A DNA stretch of 38,996 nucleotides from an uncultured Thalassolituus sp. (GTDB lineage: Bacteria; Pseudomonadota; Gammaproteobacteria; Pseudomonadales; Oceanobacteraceae), in NCBI GenBank assembly GCA_913061435.1, contig CAJXUK010000028.1, positions 1-38,996 of the forward strand, given 5' to 3'. Below, piece by piece: positions 38,701 to 38,996 of the stretch (its first letter is position 1; each line of letters opens with the position of its first letter). A model generated the notes under the pieces. The model saw nothing but the letters and a program-made list of their open reading frames with translations, was not told the origin of the DNA and searched no databases. The translations under genes and the position numbers were made by a program.

Positions 38701-38996
38701 CAGCTTGGTACTCAGCTTGGTTAGCTTGAATGGCACCCGACACACCACGGATGGCGTTTAATTCAGACGCTTCCACGAGATCGTTGTTTGTATTACCTGC
38801 AATGTCTTCTTTTAACTCAGTTAATGCAGCATTATTTGCGTTAATGCCATCAACAATCGCTTGGATTTCAGCTTGAGTGTCGACATCTGCGCCGGTTAAT
38901 GCAGCAATCGCAGCATTGATTTCAGCTATATTAGAAGCAGATACTCCTGTTACTCCAGCGGCCGAATAATCAGCCAATACAGGAGCTGGATTAGCA
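35753..38996 (-). CDS. Giant TSP3-repeat/OmpA protein with internal sorting and signal sequences (5' end outside window)
   Basis: The coding frame runs through the right window edge with no stop, so the N-terminus is missing; the Met-like codon at 38977 (TTG) is internal. Residues are numbered from it. About 1-205: copies of a 75-79-residue repeat (NDLxEASELNAIRGVSGA core, ending PSPFNDPxNPTPAEIQA). About 205-665: many Asp-rich TSP3-type calcium-binding repeats (DSDNDGIPD). 682-704: GAGS, a hydrophobic helix, then RRKS, like a GlyGly-CTERM tail. 705-721: a second hydrophobic segment ending GANA, like a signal peptidase site. About 722-880: eight-strand OmpA-like barrel. Pro-rich linker, one TSP3 repeat (DTDNDGVLDDKDQC), and the OmpA peptidoglycan-binding domain (969-1074, D1008 and R1023). 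Probably surface-exposed and wall-attached. Confidence 0.93.
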   Translation of the reverse strand, partial: ANPAPVLADYSAAGVTGVSASNIAEINAAIAALTGADVDTQAEIQAIVDGINANNAALTELKEDIAGNTNNDLVEASELNAIRGVSGAIQANQAEYQAAFIATTPSPFNDPVNPTPAEIQAVIDSVNTIVANETAAFNELKNDIAGDNNNDLIEASELNAIRGVSGALQENQTAYQAAFSATSPSPFNDPANPTPAEIQAIITAINNNDVDSDNDGLPDSVDANDDNDALTDDQENNSDPVTSSTDACDPDPRNDSCDFDQDGTINANDSDDDNDGLNDGDEVTDANRSNVDSDGNGICDGPIAFPATETFKGCMPAVNGDSNADYDNDGTNDSAEMLGDTDGDLIPDYLDADDAGTAFGDSDNDGIDDKTECGDALPCRDTDKDGTYDYLDTDSDNDGISDDEEADGIDSNGQNLAVTDGTVKPKDTDADGTPDYRDTDSDNDGNTDLAENAPVGKDSDSDGIPDVVDFDDNNSLAGGGDSDNDGLTDEEECPSYPTNCPDSDNDGKLDYLDNNTDSDADGIPDGDEDSNLDKDNNPATNPRDTDSDGTPDYLDTDSDGDGINDADERNDPYVSTSLKDSDNDGIPDVIDSTVDSANAPGDADSDGILDSIECASLPCRDTDGDGVPDYTDTDSDNDNISDADELGSDPSTPLDSDNDGVFDYLDSALVANVITEQDLGTIKTGVQGAGSLHWGFVLVLSLLVVFRRKSATLIALPLFMASFGANAEWWEDMDLYVGAGIGQSYLDPEVGGTAFEVDDHTQNAWKLTGGWDLNDFISVEGYYTELGSVDLGNNADIDYRMMGADGIFHYWARGEAREEGSIALYAKVGLNHMTNNANGVRYEQDNNLQLFGGVGAELYLQRKFSVRLEIESYDTDAALLSLNLVKRFGFASKRAPKQARVVPVLAKPIAPKKPIVPINPVEIVQPVAVAVILDTDNDGVLDDKDQCLSTPKGLTVDKNGCAAFDGKIGDLITNIQFQVNSAALTDSSKVALDEIAVMLTSYAAVKIEVQAHSDNTGSAAYNKRLSQKRAESVVDYLTSIDVDPKRLFPRGFGEDKPIADNSTADGRSQNRRVEFVVKQR
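38395..38790 (-). repeat. Coding direct repeats (237-bp period)
   Basis: Within the giant OmpA/TSP3 gene, matching DNA recurs at a 237-base offset (for example GGTGTTGGATTA at 38412 and 38649), equal to 79 codons. The encoded units differ mostly by conservative changes. A third partial unit lies toward the window edge. This suggests past duplication and possible length variation between strains. Confidence 0.75.

Overview
The window looks like chromosome from an AT-rich marine gammaproteobacterium. The core gene set and protein sequences resemble Oceanospirillales of the Oleispira/Bermanella/Thalassolituus kind. That placement rests on recalled protein resemblance and gene order, not on a search. 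No tRNA, rRNA, CRISPR array, IS element or prophage was seen.

Left part (1-11.4 kb) is accessory or loosely conserved. About 875 bases without a convincing gene hold short inverted and direct repeats. Next comes a minus-strand pair: a duplicated winged-helix protein with a PD-(D/E)XK-like nuclease end, and an AraC-type regulator. cmoM (tRNA wobble-uridine modification) runs the other way. A small helical protein of unknown function follows, preceded by two sequences closely matching Fur boxes. Then come a peroxiredoxin-glutaredoxin fusion, a membrane-anchored coiled-coil peptide, YqcC, a DUF3549 protein, YchJ, a small two-helix membrane protein, a secreted Lys/Ala-rich coiled-coil protein, a soluble GGDEF protein and two overlapping GNAT-like genes.

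Middle part (11.4-27.3 kb) is the classic envelope and translation block, all on the minus strand. In transcription order it reads rpsB, tsf, (terminator), pyrH, frr, uppS, cdsA, dxr, rseP, bamA, skp, lpxD, fabZ, lpxA, lpxB, rnhB, then a YhiN/HI0933-family flavoprotein gene and the GNAT pair. It supplies ribosomal protein S2, EF-Ts, ribosome recycling, UMP kinase, undecaprenyl-PP, CDP-diacylglycerol, the MEP isoprenoid step, outer-membrane protein assembly and lipid A. rpsB has a conserved autoregulatory-type leader and an attenuator-like hairpin before tsf. The divergent plus-strand genes are map and glnD. RNase HII has an unusual Gly-Ala-Gly in place of the usual Gly-Arg-Gly motif.

Right part (31.2-39 kb) is a minus-strand signalling and surface module. 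In transcription order it holds a giant OmpA/TSP3-repeat protein (cut by the window edge), an OmpR-type response regulator, a periplasmic LysM-FecR protein and a CHASE2-PAS histidine kinase. The giant protein is the most interesting object here. In mid-sequence it has what reads as a GlyGly-CTERM-like sorting helix that runs straight into what reads as a signal peptide with an Ala-Asn-Ala cleavage site. A beta-barrel and a peptidoglycan-binding OmpA domain follow. It could therefore be processed into a released TSP3 protein and a separate OmpA-like porin.

Several start codons were revised from the longest reading frame using ribosome-binding sites or family length: pyrH, fabZ, rseP, yqcC and the small coiled-coil gene. 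cdsA appears to start at TTG.
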